DNA of 31,841 bases from Parvularcula sp038745625 (GTDB lineage Bacteria; Pseudomonadota; Alphaproteobacteria; Caulobacterales; Parvularculaceae): positions 1-31,841 of the forward strand of contig JBCDLG010000030.1 in assembly GCA_038745625.1 (NCBI GenBank), given 5' to 3'. Position 1 is the first letter of the stretch. Every line of letters starts with the position of its first letter. The notes beneath the pieces were generated by a model, which searched no databases, was not told the origin of the DNA, and saw only the letters and a list, made by a program, of their open reading frames with translations. Below are positions 1 through 8,583 of this stretch, one piece after another. Both the position numbers and the translations under genes were made by a program.

Positions 1-449
1 AAAATCGAGCCCTTGGAGATCATCTCCTGACGCAGGGTGATGGCGTTGGTCAGCTGGCCGTTATGCGCGATTGCCACCCCGCCGCGATCAAGATCTGCAT
101 AAAGTGGCTGCACGTTGCGCTTGTGTCCGCCCCCACTTGTCGAGTATCGCGTGTGTCCGATCGCGGCAGTGCCGGGAAGGTCCTTCAGGACTTGCTCGCC
201 GTGGAAGTGATCGGCCACGAGGCCCAGCTGCCGGTCAGAGTGGAACTGTCCCTCGCTATAGGTGGTGATCCCGGCCGCCTCCTGGCCCCGATGTTGAAGG
301 GCATGAAGACCGAGGGCGACCAACGGCGCGGCGGGCACGTCCGTGCCGATGACGCCGAACACGCCGCACTCCTCATGGAGGGCGCGCGGAACCGAGGGCA
401 TGGCTGTCTGGCGTTGCGATTCGCGACGGAGGAAAGAAGATGGCGACAT
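1..449 (-). CDS. purF: Amidophosphoribosyltransferase, N-terminal part (runs off the window)
   Basis: First committed enzyme of de novo purine synthesis (PRPP plus glutamine to phosphoribosylamine). About 149 codons are visible; the C-terminal phosphoribosyltransferase domain lies outside the window. Translating the minus strand gives the class II glutamine amidotransferase start: HEECGVFGVIG, then LQHRGQEAAGI, GHTRYST and AHNGQL. Cys28 of HEEC would become the N-terminal nucleophile after removal of a propeptide. The ATG at 449 is the first in-frame start, since a TGA lies two codons upstream; an ATG at 401 is an alternative. Neither has a strong Shine-Dalgarno sequence. It follows cvpA by 82 bases, the usual cvpA-purF association. 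The identity is certain from motifs; the exact start is not. Confidence 0.93.
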   Translation of the reverse strand, partial: MSPSSFLRRESQRQTAMPSVPRALHEECGVFGVIGTDVPAAPLVALGLHALQHRGQEAAGITTYSEGQFHSDRQLGLVADHFHGEQVLKDLPGTAAIGHTRYSTSGGGHKRNVQPLYADLDRGGVAIAHNGQLTNAITLRQEMISKGSI

Positions 450-531
450 CGATCAGGTTCCGTGGGCGGTTTCACATAACTGTTGCACGCCACATGAGCC
501 TTAGATGGCGCCGTGGCAAACGATAAGGTCG

Positions 532-984
532 TTAGGGTGTCGGCGCGCCCAGACTGATCGCAGTGATGTGTAGGGCAGGTGCCAAAAGGCTCCCTTCTAT
601 CATCGCAGGCTTCGCGGCATCGACGTGATAGATCTCGATCGTGAAGAGGACAAAGGCGGCCAGAATCCATCCGCGGAGGGCGCCAAAAAGGGATCCGGTG
701 GCTTCGTTGACGCTGTCCGGTAGTTTGCTCGTGATGCGCCGCGCAGCCAACGTGCCGACGAGCGAGACGACGGAAAAACCGCCAGCAAAGACCAGGAGCA
801 GAAGACCGGCCTGCATCGCGATGCCGCCGCCTGCTCCAGCGAGACGCGGCCCCAAAAGCGCAAAAGCAGCAAACCCCCCGCCAATGGCGAGAAGGGTGAT
901 CACTTCCTTCACCCCGCCCCGCAGCCAGCCAATGGCGCCGGACATGACGATCAGAAGAACGACGAGGAGGTCGAAAAGGCTCAC
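532..984 (-). CDS. cvpA: CvpA family inner-membrane protein
   Basis: A 150-residue hydrophobic protein of the CvpA (colicin V production) family. About four membrane segments are visible, at roughly residues 5-20, 28-47, 60-82 and 104-124. The N-terminus (FDLLVVLLIVMSGAIGWLRG) and the following GVKEV are typical of the family. The start codon is GTG. It sits between radA (31 bases upstream) and purF, the conserved arrangement in Alphaproteobacteria. CvpA is known from colicin V export and envelope homeostasis; its molecular role is not settled and nothing here adds to it. Confidence 0.9.
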   Translation of the reverse strand: MSLFDLLVVLLIVMSGAIGWLRGGVKEVITLLAIGGGFAAFALLGPRLAGAGGGIAMQAGLLLLVFAGGFSVVSLVGTLAARRITSKLPDSVNEATGSLFGALRGWILAAFVLFTIEIYHVDAAKPAMIEGSLLAPALHITAISLGAPTP

Positions 985-1015
985 CGCTTTGCTCTTGCGA
1001 AGATCGCCCTCAGTT

Positions 1016-2365
1016 TCAACCGCGTGCGAGCCAATCCGCCGCCTCCTTGATGGAGCTTAAGGGAACGGGCTGGATCGCGTCGCTTTCTGTGTCCGCTGGA
1101 CCCGCCGCGCGGACGAATCCGAGCTTGGCGGCCTCCCCGATTCGCAGGCCCGCTTGCGACGCGCGGCGCAGATTGCCCGAGAGGCCGATCTCTCCAAAGG
1201 CGGCCGTACGTGCGGGCAGGGCCTTGCCTTCTTTGGCCGAGATCAGCGCCAAGGCGGCAGGAAGATCCGCCGCAGGATCGGTGATGCGCAGACCGCCCGC
1301 GACGTTGAGAAAGACATCATCGCGGCTGAAATCGACCCCTGCGCGCGCTGCCAGCACGGCGAGCAGCTGGGACAGCCGGGCTGAATCCCAACCAACAACG
1401 GCGCGGCGGGGAACAGCGAGGCTTGAGGGCAACACCAGCGCCTGAATCTCACAAAGGAGAGGCCGGGTGCCCTCGGTGCCAGCAAAGACCGCCGTGCCCG
1501 GCGTGTCGTCATCGGCCTCGCCGAGAAAGAGGGCGGAGGGGTTGGTGACTTCAGAAAGACCCGTCGAGGCCATCTCAAAGACGCCGATCTCGCCTGCGGG
1601 CCCATAGCGGTTCTTCACGGCACGGATGAGCCGGAAGCTGCGCCCCGGTTCGGTCTCGAAATAGAGAACGACGTCGACAAGGTGCTCGACGACGCGCGGG
1701 CCGGCGATCTGACCCTCCTTGGTGACATGCCCCACCAGGATCACCGTGCAATTGGCGTTCTTGGCAAAGCGGGTGAGCTCAGACGCGCAGGCACGCACCT
1801 GCGCCACTGTTCCGGGGGCGGAGGGGAGATCGTCGGACCACAGCGTTTGGATGGAATCGACGATGAGAACCTCGGGCTTCTCCGCCTTCACCGTTTGCAT
1901 GATGTCTTTGAGTGCTGTGCCGATGGCGAGGCTCATCGGCGCCTTATCAACGCCCAGCCGGTCCGCCCGCAGACGGATCTGCGCGAGCGCCTCCTCGCCT
2001 GAAATATAGAGCGTTTTCTTGCCCGTACCGGCGATCGCCGCGCCGGTTTGAAGGAGGAGGGTGGACTTACCGATGCCTGGCTCGCCCCCCACAAGAAGCG
2101 CCGATCCAGGAACCAGGCCCCCTCCCAACGCGCGATCGAATTCGGCTGTGCCCGTATGAAACCGCGGTGGCGGCGTGTGTTCTCCGGCGAGCGCTTCGAG
2201 CGCCAGGCCCCGCGCTTTGGTCTTCTTACCGCCGCTTGGCGCGGCCATCGCGTCGGCCTCAGGCTCCAGCGTGTTCCACGCGCCGCAGTCATCGCAGCGC
2301 CCTTGCCAGCGCGCATAGACGCTACCGCAGGACTGACAGACAAACGAAGCTTGAGACCGGGCCAT
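1016..2365 (-). CDS. radA: DNA repair protein RadA
   Basis: RecA-related ATPase/helicase that processes recombination intermediates. The 449 residues match the family length (about 455). A zinc finger is seen at Cys10, Cys13, Cys24 and Cys27, the Walker A motif GGEPGIGKST at residues 93-102, and the RadA-specific KNRYG motif at 251-255. The C-terminal third is the Lon-protease-like domain. The ATG at 2365 places the zinc finger directly at the N-terminus, as in homologues. It is the first gene of radA-cvpA-purF, and its promoter should lie in the 270-base divergent gap shared with the Sel1 gene. Confidence 0.96.
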   Translation of the reverse strand: MARSQASFVCQSCGSVYARWQGRCDDCGAWNTLEPEADAMAAPSGGKKTKARGLALEALAGEHTPPPRFHTGTAEFDRALGGGLVPGSALLVGGEPGIGKSTLLLQTGAAIAGTGKKTLYISGEEALAQIRLRADRLGVDKAPMSLAIGTALKDIMQTVKAEKPEVLIVDSIQTLWSDDLPSAPGTVAQVRACASELTRFAKNANCTVILVGHVTKEGQIAGPRVVEHLVDVVLYFETEPGRSFRLIRAVKNRYGPAGEIGVFEMASTGLSEVTNPSALFLGEADDDTPGTAVFAGTEGTRPLLCEIQALVLPSSLAVPRRAVVGWDSARLSQLLAVLAARAGVDFSRDDVFLNVAGGLRITDPAADLPAALALISAKEGKALPARTAAFGEIGLSGNLRRASQAGLRIGEAAKLGFVRAAGPADTESDAIQPVPLSSIKEAADWLARG

Positions 2366-2635
2366 GGCTTCAGCTTAAAGCGTTCTTGGCTCAGGGGAAG
2401 GGCGCGAGGCACCGGCCAAGCAGCCCGCTTGCTACTATAAGAGACGTAGACAGATTTTTATCATTTCGCCAGAATTCTGAACAAGCCCTTATGGTAAATT
2501 TCCGTTTCCACTGTTTAAGTTAGGGTTTCAAATCCATAAATAAGCAGTAAACAGAGCATTCACTCGATCTTCATTTCGGCCCGACAGTGTTTCCCAAGGT
2601 TAACGCAAGAGACGGTCCAGCGAGGAGGCTCGGCA
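2366..2635. promoter_or_regulatory. Divergent intergenic region, radA and Sel1-repeat gene
   Basis: 270 bases between two diverging starts, clearly more AT-rich than the flanking genes, especially 2440-2590. It should hold promoters for both genes, but I could not fix convincing -35/-10 pairs by eye. An AGGAGG Shine-Dalgarno sequence lies just before the Sel1 gene start. No RNA gene or ORF with coding character was found. Confidence 0.4.
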
Positions 2636-2923
2636 ATGTCGATTGAGACCCGGATTGAAGATATCGTCACCGCGGAGCGGATTCCGACGGCTGATGAAAT
2701 GTACCGTATGGGGATTGAAGCCTCGACCGGTTGTGAAGGCGGTGAGGTCGATCTCGTCGCAGCGCACAAATGGTTCAACTTGGCGGCGGTCCAAGGCAAC
2801 GCAGAAGCTGCCTACTACCGCAAGCAGCTGACCGAAGAGATGGATGCCCGTCAGGTGGCTGAAGCGCAGCGTGAAGCCCGCGAGTGGCTCCGCAAGATCC
2901 GTCCAGTCACCAACGCCGCTTAA
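2636..2923 (+). CDS. Small Sel1-repeat protein
   Basis: A 95-residue soluble protein with one Sel1-like repeat around residues 43-65 (AHKWFNLAAVQGNAEAAYYR). Two charged helical stretches flank it, the last from about residue 67 (EEMDARQVAEAQREAREWL). Sel1 repeats are helix-turn-helix protein-binding scaffolds; the partner is unknown. The start is supported by AGGAGG 9-10 bases upstream. There is no signal peptide, so it is probably cytoplasmic. Its TAA stop overlaps the stop of the convergent fau gene within the four bases TTAA. Short single-repeat proteins of this type occur in several alphaproteobacteria, but I do not know a function. Confidence 0.78.
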   Translation: MSIETRIEDIVTAERIPTADEMYRMGIEASTGCEGGEVDLVAAHKWFNLAAVQGNAEAAYYRKQLTEEMDARQVAEAQREAREWLRKIRPVTNAA

Positions 2924-3513
2924 CGTCGGCGCTCGAACCGCTGGAAACCGGCTTCGGAGACGAAGCCGTCCAGGAATTGATCCGTGGGTCCCACGGGGAA
3001 GCGTTCGAGCATTTGTCCCTGATAGCCATAGCCGATGGCTGTCACATTGCCGCTGTCGCGTAGGCGCTCAAGCGTGCGATCGTAAAATCCCCCTCCCATC
3101 CCAAGACGGGCGCCGTCGGGCCGGACGGCCAAGAGCGGCGTGACGACGATATCGGGCACCATCTCGGCTGCGTCCTCTCCAGGCTCCAAGATCCCGTAAG
3201 CACCGGCGCGAAGCTCCTTGTCGATCTCGAACAGGCGAAAGATCAGCGGCGCTTTTTTCTGCGTGACCACGGGAAGCAACACAGCAACGCCGCGGCGCGC
3301 GAGCTCGCCCGCAAGAGGCGCGGTGTCGAGTTCATCGCCGACCGCGTGATAGATCGCGACCTTGGTTCCCTCGGCAGGCTCGATCGCTGTCATGAAGTGG
3401 GTCGCGGCGAAGCGCGCAGCATTCGGCTGCCGCGCCGCGGCGTCCCGGCGGGCCGCTTTCGATCGCTCGCGAAAGGTCGATTTCCAATTCACCAAGCTGA
3501 TCGCCGGCAGCAT
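2920..3513 (-). CDS. fau: 5-formyltetrahydrofolate cyclo-ligase
   Basis: ATP-dependent conversion of 5-formyl-THF to 5,10-methenyl-THF. With the ATG at 3513 the protein has 197 residues, normal for the family (180-200). The family signature GMGGGFYDRTLERL is present, along with the KxxxR-rich N-terminal helix (KSTFRERSKAARR) and LLPVVTQK. A GTG at 3546 in the same frame would add 11 residues, but it directly abuts the closing stem of the 6S RNA, leaving no room for a free ribosome site. An internal GTG near 3489 is another option. The gene lies just downstream of the likely 6S RNA, the same linkage as ssrS-fau (ygfA) in E. coli. Confidence 0.9.
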   Translation of the reverse strand: MLPAISLVNWKSTFRERSKAARRDAAARQPNAARFAATHFMTAIEPAEGTKVAIYHAVGDELDTAPLAGELARRGVAVLLPVVTQKKAPLIFRLFEIDKELRAGAYGILEPGEDAAEMVPDIVVTPLLAVRPDGARLGMGGGFYDRTLERLRDSGNVTAIGYGYQGQMLERFPVGPTDQFLDGFVSEAGFQRFERRR

Positions 3514-3548
3514 CAGGACCCATCCCATTGGCTTTAAGCGCCGCACCG

Positions 3549-3690
3549 GCCGTCGGACATGTGTTTCGCCCTGGACCCGAAGGTACAGGTGGGCGCCGCG
3601 TGAAAGGGACCACGATCCCAGCCAGGGGCAGCTCCCGGCAATGTCTGTAAGGCCCCGGGGAAAGATGTCCTAACGGGCCGGGCAGCAGGT
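3549..3690 (-). ncRNA. ssrS: 6S RNA (likely)
   Basis: The interval between zapA and fau folds on the minus strand into a long interrupted hairpin. The outer stem pairs GGACAT (3665-3670) with ATGTCC (3555-3560), extended outward by CCGTTA against GACGG. A next stem pairs TTTCCCC around 3655-3664 with GGGCGAAA around 3562-3572. CTTCGGGTCCAGGG near the 3' side resembles other alphaproteobacterial 6S RNAs. 6S RNA binds sigma70 RNA polymerase as an open-promoter mimic. Position just upstream of fau is the classic 6S context. Ends are estimated from pairing and a possible promoter, and may be off by 10-15 bases. Not checked against a covariance model. Confidence 0.75.
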
Positions 3691-3695
3691 GCCGA

Positions 3696-3724
3696 AGCTA
3701 TGGATCGCCTGGCCCAAGCGCAAG
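3696..3724 (-). promoter_or_regulatory. Possible promoter of the 6S RNA
   Basis: On the minus strand, CTTGCG (3719-3724) and ATAGCT (about 3696-3701, preceded by C) are separated by about 17 bases. They lie just after the zapA stop and would start a transcript near 3689, close to the predicted 6S 5' end. The match to sigma70 consensus is moderate only. Confidence 0.35.
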
Positions 3725-3733
3725 GGTTTGCGC

Positions 3734-4036
3734 CTAGTCCTCAAGGGCTTTCTCGAGCCTTTCGCTGGCGCGATCGAGCTGCGCTGCGGCCCATTCTGCG
3801 GCCTTGCCCTCCGGCGTCGCAGCCGCCCAGGCGGCTTTGGCGTCGTCGTACTCCTCAAGGAGCGCCAGCGCCGCAATCAACACAGCTTGCTGGTAATCCA
3901 GATCGTCATGCTCGGTTTTCGCCGCCGTGACGCGCTGGTCGAAGTCCTTCGCCAGCTCTTCAAAGCGCGCTTCTTGGCCGTCGTTGCAGGGGAGAAGGTG
4001 GTTGTCATCGCCGATGCGGACGCTGACTTTAGCCAC
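3734..4036 (-). CDS. zapA: Cell division protein ZapA
   Basis: A 100-residue FtsZ-ring-associated protein that bundles FtsZ filaments. The N-terminal part (AKVSVRIGDDNHLLPCNDGQE) fits the ZapA globular domain; the rest is a long coiled coil starting at about residue 55. I chose the GTG at 4036: it gives the standard MAKVSVRI start and has AAGGGA 8 bases upstream. A TTG at 4060 would add eight residues. It overlaps the upstream DUF4164-like gene by 8 bases, implying co-transcription. The same order (DUF4164, zapA, 6S, fau) recurs in many alphaproteobacteria. Confidence 0.88.
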   Translation of the reverse strand: MAKVSVRIGDDNHLLPCNDGQEARFEELAKDFDQRVTAAKTEHDDLDYQQAVLIAALALLEEYDDAKAAWAAATPEGKAAEWAAAQLDRASERLEKALED

Positions 4037-4229
4037 GTCGCTCGTCCCTTCCCTGGGCAATCAATTGCTCCAGCTGTTCCATGGCCGTTTCGGCCCGCAT
4101 CTCTATCGATCCAATGAGCTCAAGTCCTTTCTGAACATCCGTTCCGAGCGTCTTGGCGCTCTTCAGCCGGGTTTCGACCCGGCGGACCGCGGCGGAGAAC
4201 CGCCGCTCTGCTTCGTCCAATCGTTGCAT
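4029..4229 (-). CDS. DUF4164-like small coiled-coil protein
   Basis: A 66-residue, almost wholly helical protein (RLDEAERRFSAAVRRVETRL and following heptads), with no signal peptide or membrane segment. Position directly upstream of and overlapping zapA, and divergent from tkt, matches the DUF4164 family of Alphaproteobacteria. By context it may act with ZapA at the division site, but this is inference. The family assignment rests on size, coiled-coil character and synteny. Confidence 0.72.
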   Translation of the reverse strand: MQRLDEAERRFSAAVRRVETRLKSAKTLGTDVQKGLELIGSIEMRAETAMEQLEQLIAQGRDERRG

Positions 4230-4333
4230 AATCCCCTCTGCTTCAATTGAGGCGCGGGCGGTGAAAGCCCGTCCACGCCTTGACCAGCACAGTCTCCGCA
4301 GGCATCGACAGCGCGAAACCCGAGGAGACCTGC

Positions 4334-6334
4334 ATGGCTTTCGATTCCATCCACCGTGACATGTCGGCAGCGATTGCTGCCCTTTCGATGGACGCGGTGG
4401 AGAGAGCGCAGTCCGGTCATCCAGGCATGCCTCTCGGCATGGCGGATGTGGCGACGGTACTCTTTACCCGACATCTGAAGTTCGATGCCGCTGTGCCCCG
4501 ATGGGCCGATCGAGATCGGTTCATTTTGTCGGCGGGACACGGCTCGATGCTCCAATACGCACTCCTCCACTTGGCCGGTTATGAGGACATGTCCGCCGAA
4601 GAACTCAAGCAATTTCGACAGCTTGGGGCGAAAACAGCGGGGCACCCGGAATACGGGCATGCGGACGGTATTGAAACCACGACGGGACCCCTCGGTCAAG
4701 GCCTTGGAAATGCTGTTGGATTTGCGTTGGCCGAAGAAAATCTCCGCGCGCGCTTCGGAAAAGAGGTTGTGGATCACACCACATACGTGATCGCTGGTGA
4801 CGGGTGTTTGATGGAAGGAATCACTCAGGAAGCGATCACTTTGGCCGGTCATCTTAAACTCAGTAAGCTGATTGTCCTTTGGGATGACAACGGAATTTCC
4901 ATCGACGGAGCAGTGAGCCTCGCCGACAGCACGAATCAACTCGAGCGATTCGCTGCGAGCGGGTGGAAGACCCTTTCCGTCGATGGTCATGACATGGACG
5001 CCGTCGATCAGGCGTTGGTTGAGGCCAAGACGTCCGACCGGCCGGTCCTGATTGCTTGCAAAACCACAATCGGACGCGGTGCTGGCGCCAAAGCTGGCAG
5101 TGCTTCATCCCACGGCGCGCCGCTTGGCGATGAGGCGCTTGCCGCTGCCAAGGCGTCGCTTGGGTGGACAGCTGAACCATTCACAGTTCCTGATCACGTT
5201 TTATCCGCCTGGCGAGAAGCTGGTCGCCGCGGCGCTGCCGAACGTGAGGCGTGGGAGCGGCGCTGCGAATCATCCGAGCACGGCGCATTCTTTAAGGCGA
5301 TGGAAGCGGGCAAGGAGACATCGTCGTCCGCCCTCCGCGATGTCGACTTCGCCTTAAAGGGGTTTGCTGAAAAAGCGGTGGCTGAACCCAAGAAGGTCGC
5401 CACACGGAAGGCGTCGCAGGACTGCCTTGAGGTGATCAACGCGGCGACCTCGCTGACCTTGGGCGGCTCAGCAGACCTTACCGGTTCCAACAACACCAAG
5501 ACATCAGCCCTGCCGATCTTAAGCGCGGATGATTATGCTGGCCGTTACATCCATTACGGCATTCGCGAGCATGCGATGGGCGCGGTGATGAACGGCCTCG
5601 CGCTTCATGGCGGGATCATCCCTTACGGCGGCACGTTCCTTGTGTTCTCCGATTATATGCGGCCCTCGATGCGTCTCGCGGCGCTGATGAACATCAAGGT
5701 GATCTATGTCCTGACCCACGACTCGATCGGGCTGGGCGAAGACGGGCCGACCCACCAACCGGTCGAGCACCTGGCGAGCCTACGGGCCATTCCGGGCCTG
5801 ACGGTCTTCCGGCCAGGTGATCAGGTCGAGACGGCCGAGGCGTGGTCGATCGCTCTCTCCAATCCGGGGCCCACGGTCCTGGCGCTGACCCGGCAAGGCC
5901 TCAGCCCTTTCCGCGAGGACTTCACCGAGAACAAAAGTGACCTCGGCGGCTATCTTGTGCGCCGGTCCGATGCCTATCAGGCGACGTTGATCGCTTCGGG
6001 CTCTGAGGTCGAGATCGCGCTGGCCGCTGCTGATGAGCTTTCAGCGGAAGGGGTGAAGGTGAATGTCGCCTCCATGCCGTCGCTTGATCGCTTCTTGCTG
6101 CAGGACGCTGACCACATGATGGATGTCCTGGGCGACAAGCCGCGCCTTGGGATTGAGGCGGGCATCTCGATGGGCTGGTCCGATGTTTTGGGCATTGGCG
6201 GCGTGCCGAACGCGTTCCTTGGGATGCACGGGTTTGGCGCGTCTGGTCCTGCAAAAGACCTCTACGAACATTTTGGCATCACGGCCAAACACGCCGCGGC
6301 AAAAGTCCGCACACTTATCGAAGGGAATAGCTAA
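4334..6334 (+). CDS. tkt: Transketolase
   Basis: Thiamine-diphosphate enzyme of the pentose phosphate pathway (two-carbon transfer between sugar phosphates). The 666 residues match the family. Visible motifs include SGHPGMPLGMAD, AGHGSMLQYALLHL, GPLGQGLGNAVG, the ThDP/metal motif GDGCLMEGITQEA and, in the pyrimidine-binding domain, GIREHAMGAVMNGLALHGG. The start at 4334 is preceded by GAGGAGA; an upstream in-frame codon at 4280 has no such site and adds non-conserved residues. It heads the tkt-gap-pgk-fba cluster, with only 3 bases before gap. Confidence 0.97.
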   Translation: MAFDSIHRDMSAAIAALSMDAVERAQSGHPGMPLGMADVATVLFTRHLKFDAAVPRWADRDRFILSAGHGSMLQYALLHLAGYEDMSAEELKQFRQLGAKTAGHPEYGHADGIETTTGPLGQGLGNAVGFALAEENLRARFGKEVVDHTTYVIAGDGCLMEGITQEAITLAGHLKLSKLIVLWDDNGISIDGAVSLADSTNQLERFAASGWKTLSVDGHDMDAVDQALVEAKTSDRPVLIACKTTIGRGAGAKAGSASSHGAPLGDEALAAAKASLGWTAEPFTVPDHVLSAWREAGRRGAAEREAWERRCESSEHGAFFKAMEAGKETSSSALRDVDFALKGFAEKAVAEPKKVATRKASQDCLEVINAATSLTLGGSADLTGSNNTKTSALPILSADDYAGRYIHYGIREHAMGAVMNGLALHGGIIPYGGTFLVFSDYMRPSMRLAALMNIKVIYVLTHDSIGLGEDGPTHQPVEHLASLRAIPGLTVFRPGDQVETAEAWSIALSNPGPTVLALTRQGLSPFREDFTENKSDLGGYLVRRSDAYQATLIASGSEVEIALAAADELSAEGVKVNVASMPSLDRFLLQDADHMMDVLGDKPRLGIEAGISMGWSDVLGIGGVPNAFLGMHGFGASGPAKDLYEHFGITAKHAAAKVRTLIEGNS

Positions 6335-6337
6335 ACG

Positions 6338-7345
6338 ATGACAGTACGTGTCGCAATCAACGGTTTTGGTCGCATTGGCCGCCTCACGCTGCGCTCGATC
6401 CTGGAGCATGGCCGCAGCGATATTGAGGTCGTCGCCATCAACGATCTCGGCCCGGTGGCAACGAACGCGCATCTTCTGAAATATGACACGCTGCACGGCC
6501 GTTTGGGCATGGATATCACCAGCACGGATGACAGCCTGACGGTGAACGGCAAGACGATCAGCGTCACCGCGGAGCGTGACCCTGCGCAGCTGCCTTGGGG
6601 TGCGAACAACGTAGACGTTGTTTTTGAATGCACGGGCATTTTTACGGCCCCCGAGAAGGCGCAAGCGCACCTTGATGCTGGCGCTAAGCGGGTGCTCGTC
6701 TCCGCCCCGTCAACGGCGGATGTGCGCACCGTCGTTTATGGCGTGAACCATGATACGCTGACTGCTGACGACCTCATTGTCTCCAATGGTTCGTGCACGA
6801 CCAACTGCCTGGCACCTGTTGCCAAGGTTCTGATGGAGACCTGCGGGATTGAGCGCGGCTACATGACCACGGTGCACAGCTACACCGGTGATCAGCCGAC
6901 GCTTGATACGATGCATAAGGATCTCTACCGCGCTCGTGCTGCGGCCCAGAACATGATCCCGACATCGACGGGCGCCGCAAAAGCGCTGGGCCTTGTGATC
7001 CCAGAGCTTAAAGGCAAGCTCGATGGTTCAGCCGTCCGCGTGCCAACGCCGAACGTCTCGATGGTCGATCTCGTCTTTGTTCCTGGCAAAACCGTCAGCG
7101 TGGAAGAGGTCAATGCGGCGATGAAAGCGGCCTCCGAAGGCGCACTCAAGGGCGTTCTGGGCTACACCGATGAAAAGCTCGTCTCCGGCGACTTCATGCA
7201 TGACCCCCATTCTTCAACCTTCGCGGCCGGACAGACCCAGATCGTCGATGGTGGCCTTGTCCGTATCCTGAGCTGGTATGACAATGAGTGGGGCTTCTCG
7301 ACCCGCATGTCCGACACCGCCCTTGAAATGGCGAAGTTCCTCTAA
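6338..7345 (+). CDS. gap: Glyceraldehyde-3-phosphate dehydrogenase, type I
   Basis: Phosphorylating GAPDH, 335 residues. The Rossmann motif INGFGRIGR is at residues 7-15; catalytic Cys153 is in SNGSCTTNC and His180 in TTVHSYTGD. Asp36 at the end of the second strand (AINDLG) is the usual sign of NAD rather than NADP preference. It sits 3 bases after tkt and 14 before pgk, so the three are almost certainly co-transcribed. Product: 1,3-bisphosphoglycerate, used by the next gene's enzyme. Confidence 0.97.
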   Translation: MTVRVAINGFGRIGRLTLRSILEHGRSDIEVVAINDLGPVATNAHLLKYDTLHGRLGMDITSTDDSLTVNGKTISVTAERDPAQLPWGANNVDVVFECTGIFTAPEKAQAHLDAGAKRVLVSAPSTADVRTVVYGVNHDTLTADDLIVSNGSCTTNCLAPVAKVLMETCGIERGYMTTVHSYTGDQPTLDTMHKDLYRARAAAQNMIPTSTGAAKALGLVIPELKGKLDGSAVRVPTPNVSMVDLVFVPGKTVSVEEVNAAMKAASEGALKGVLGYTDEKLVSGDFMHDPHSSTFAAGQTQIVDGGLVRILSWYDNEWGFSTRMSDTALEMAKFL

Positions 7346-7359
7346 GGGCGATCAGGACC

Positions 7360-8562
7360 ATGACGAGCTATAAGACCATCGCCGATCTTGGTGACCTTGA
7401 GGGCAAGCGCGCCTTGGTCCGCGTCGATTTCAACGTGCCGATGCAGGACGGGAAGGTGTCCGACGCCACCCGCCTCTCGCGGGCCACACCGACGGTCAAT
7501 GCCCTGACGGAAAGGGGGGCGAAGGTCATCCTTCTCTCCCATTTCGGCCGTCCCAAAGGCGAGCCCAACCCGGCCATGTCTCTGGCGCCCGTCGCCGAGG
7601 CCTTTGCAAAAGAGCTCGGTCAGCCGGTGGGGTTTTGCCCCAAAGTGATCGGCGCCGAAGCGGCAGCGGCGATTGATGCCATGGCCGCGGGCGATGTTCT
7701 TCTTCTGGAGAACACCCGTTTCCATGCGGAGGAAGAGGCGAATGAGCCTGGTTTCTCGGCTGATCTTGCGGCCCTCGGCGATGTCTATGTCAACGATGCC
7801 TTCTCCGCTGCGCATCGGGCGCATGCCTCGACCGAAGGTATCGCGCGGCTTCTTCCCGCTGCGGCCGGCGCGGCGCTCGGACGTGAGCTTGCTTACCTCG
7901 CCGCTGCTTTGGCAGCGCCTGAGCGGCCGATGATGGCCGTCGTTGGCGGCGCGAAGGTTTCAAGCAAGATCGATGTGCTGACGAACCTGGTCACCAAAGC
8001 GGACAAGCTGGTGGTGGGCGGCGGCATGGCTAACACCTTCCTGCTCGCGATGGATATGGAGATCGGCAAGTCACTGGCGGAGCCCGACCTTGTCGATACA
8101 GCGCGGCAGATCATGGCCAACGCTGCTGAAGCAGGCTGCGAGATCCTTCTGCCTAAGGATGTTGTCGTTGCCGAAGAGTTCAAAGCGGGCGCAGCGAGCA
8201 AAGTGCGCGGCGCGGATCAAATCGCGGCCCAAGAGATGGTCCTCGATCTCGGACCAGGCAGCGTCGACAGCTACGCAGCCGCGCTTGAGGGCTGCAAAAC
8301 CCTCGTTTGGAACGGCCCGCTGGGCGCGTTCGAGACCGAGCCGTTCCATACCGGCACGGTCGAACTGGCAAAATTCGCCGGCAAGCTGAGCCGCGAGGAG
8401 AAGCTCGTCTCGGTTGCTGGCGGCGGCGATACGGTCGCGGCTCTCGCCAAGGCCGGCGCGGCTCAAGATTTCACCTATGTGTCGACGGCAGGCGGCGCAT
8501 TTCTTGAATGGATGGAAGGCAAAGAGCTACCCGGTGTGGCGGCTCTTACGGCTTCTTCCTAA
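7360..8562 (+). CDS. pgk: Phosphoglycerate kinase
   Basis: Transfers phosphate between 1,3-bisphosphoglycerate and ADP. At 400 residues it has family length. The signature RVDFNVPMQDG lies near the N-terminus. LLSHFGRPKG, the YVNDAFSAAHRAHAS substrate loop and GGGDTVAAL in the nucleotide domain are all present. It is third in the glycolysis/gluconeogenesis cluster, 21 bases before the aldolase gene. Confidence 0.97.
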   Translation: MTSYKTIADLGDLEGKRALVRVDFNVPMQDGKVSDATRLSRATPTVNALTERGAKVILLSHFGRPKGEPNPAMSLAPVAEAFAKELGQPVGFCPKVIGAEAAAAIDAMAAGDVLLLENTRFHAEEEANEPGFSADLAALGDVYVNDAFSAAHRAHASTEGIARLLPAAAGAALGRELAYLAAALAAPERPMMAVVGGAKVSSKIDVLTNLVTKADKLVVGGGMANTFLLAMDMEIGKSLAEPDLVDTARQIMANAAEAGCEILLPKDVVVAEEFKAGAASKVRGADQIAAQEMVLDLGPGSVDSYAAALEGCKTLVWNGPLGAFETEPFHTGTVELAKFAGKLSREEKLVSVAGGGDTVAALAKAGAAQDFTYVSTAGGAFLEWMEGKELPGVAALTASS

Positions 8563-8583
8563 GCACTGAACAGGAAACGGATA

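Noticed and set aside
2480..2620. TTAA words suggesting a CtrA binding site upstream of the Sel1 gene
   Set aside because: No pair with the required TTAA-N7-TTAA spacing was found; only single half-sites.
4334..5560. Possible mosaic composition in tkt (some 60-base blocks near 55% GC, others near 70%)
   Set aside because: Hand counts vary block by block along the gene without a clear boundary, so recombination cannot be supported.
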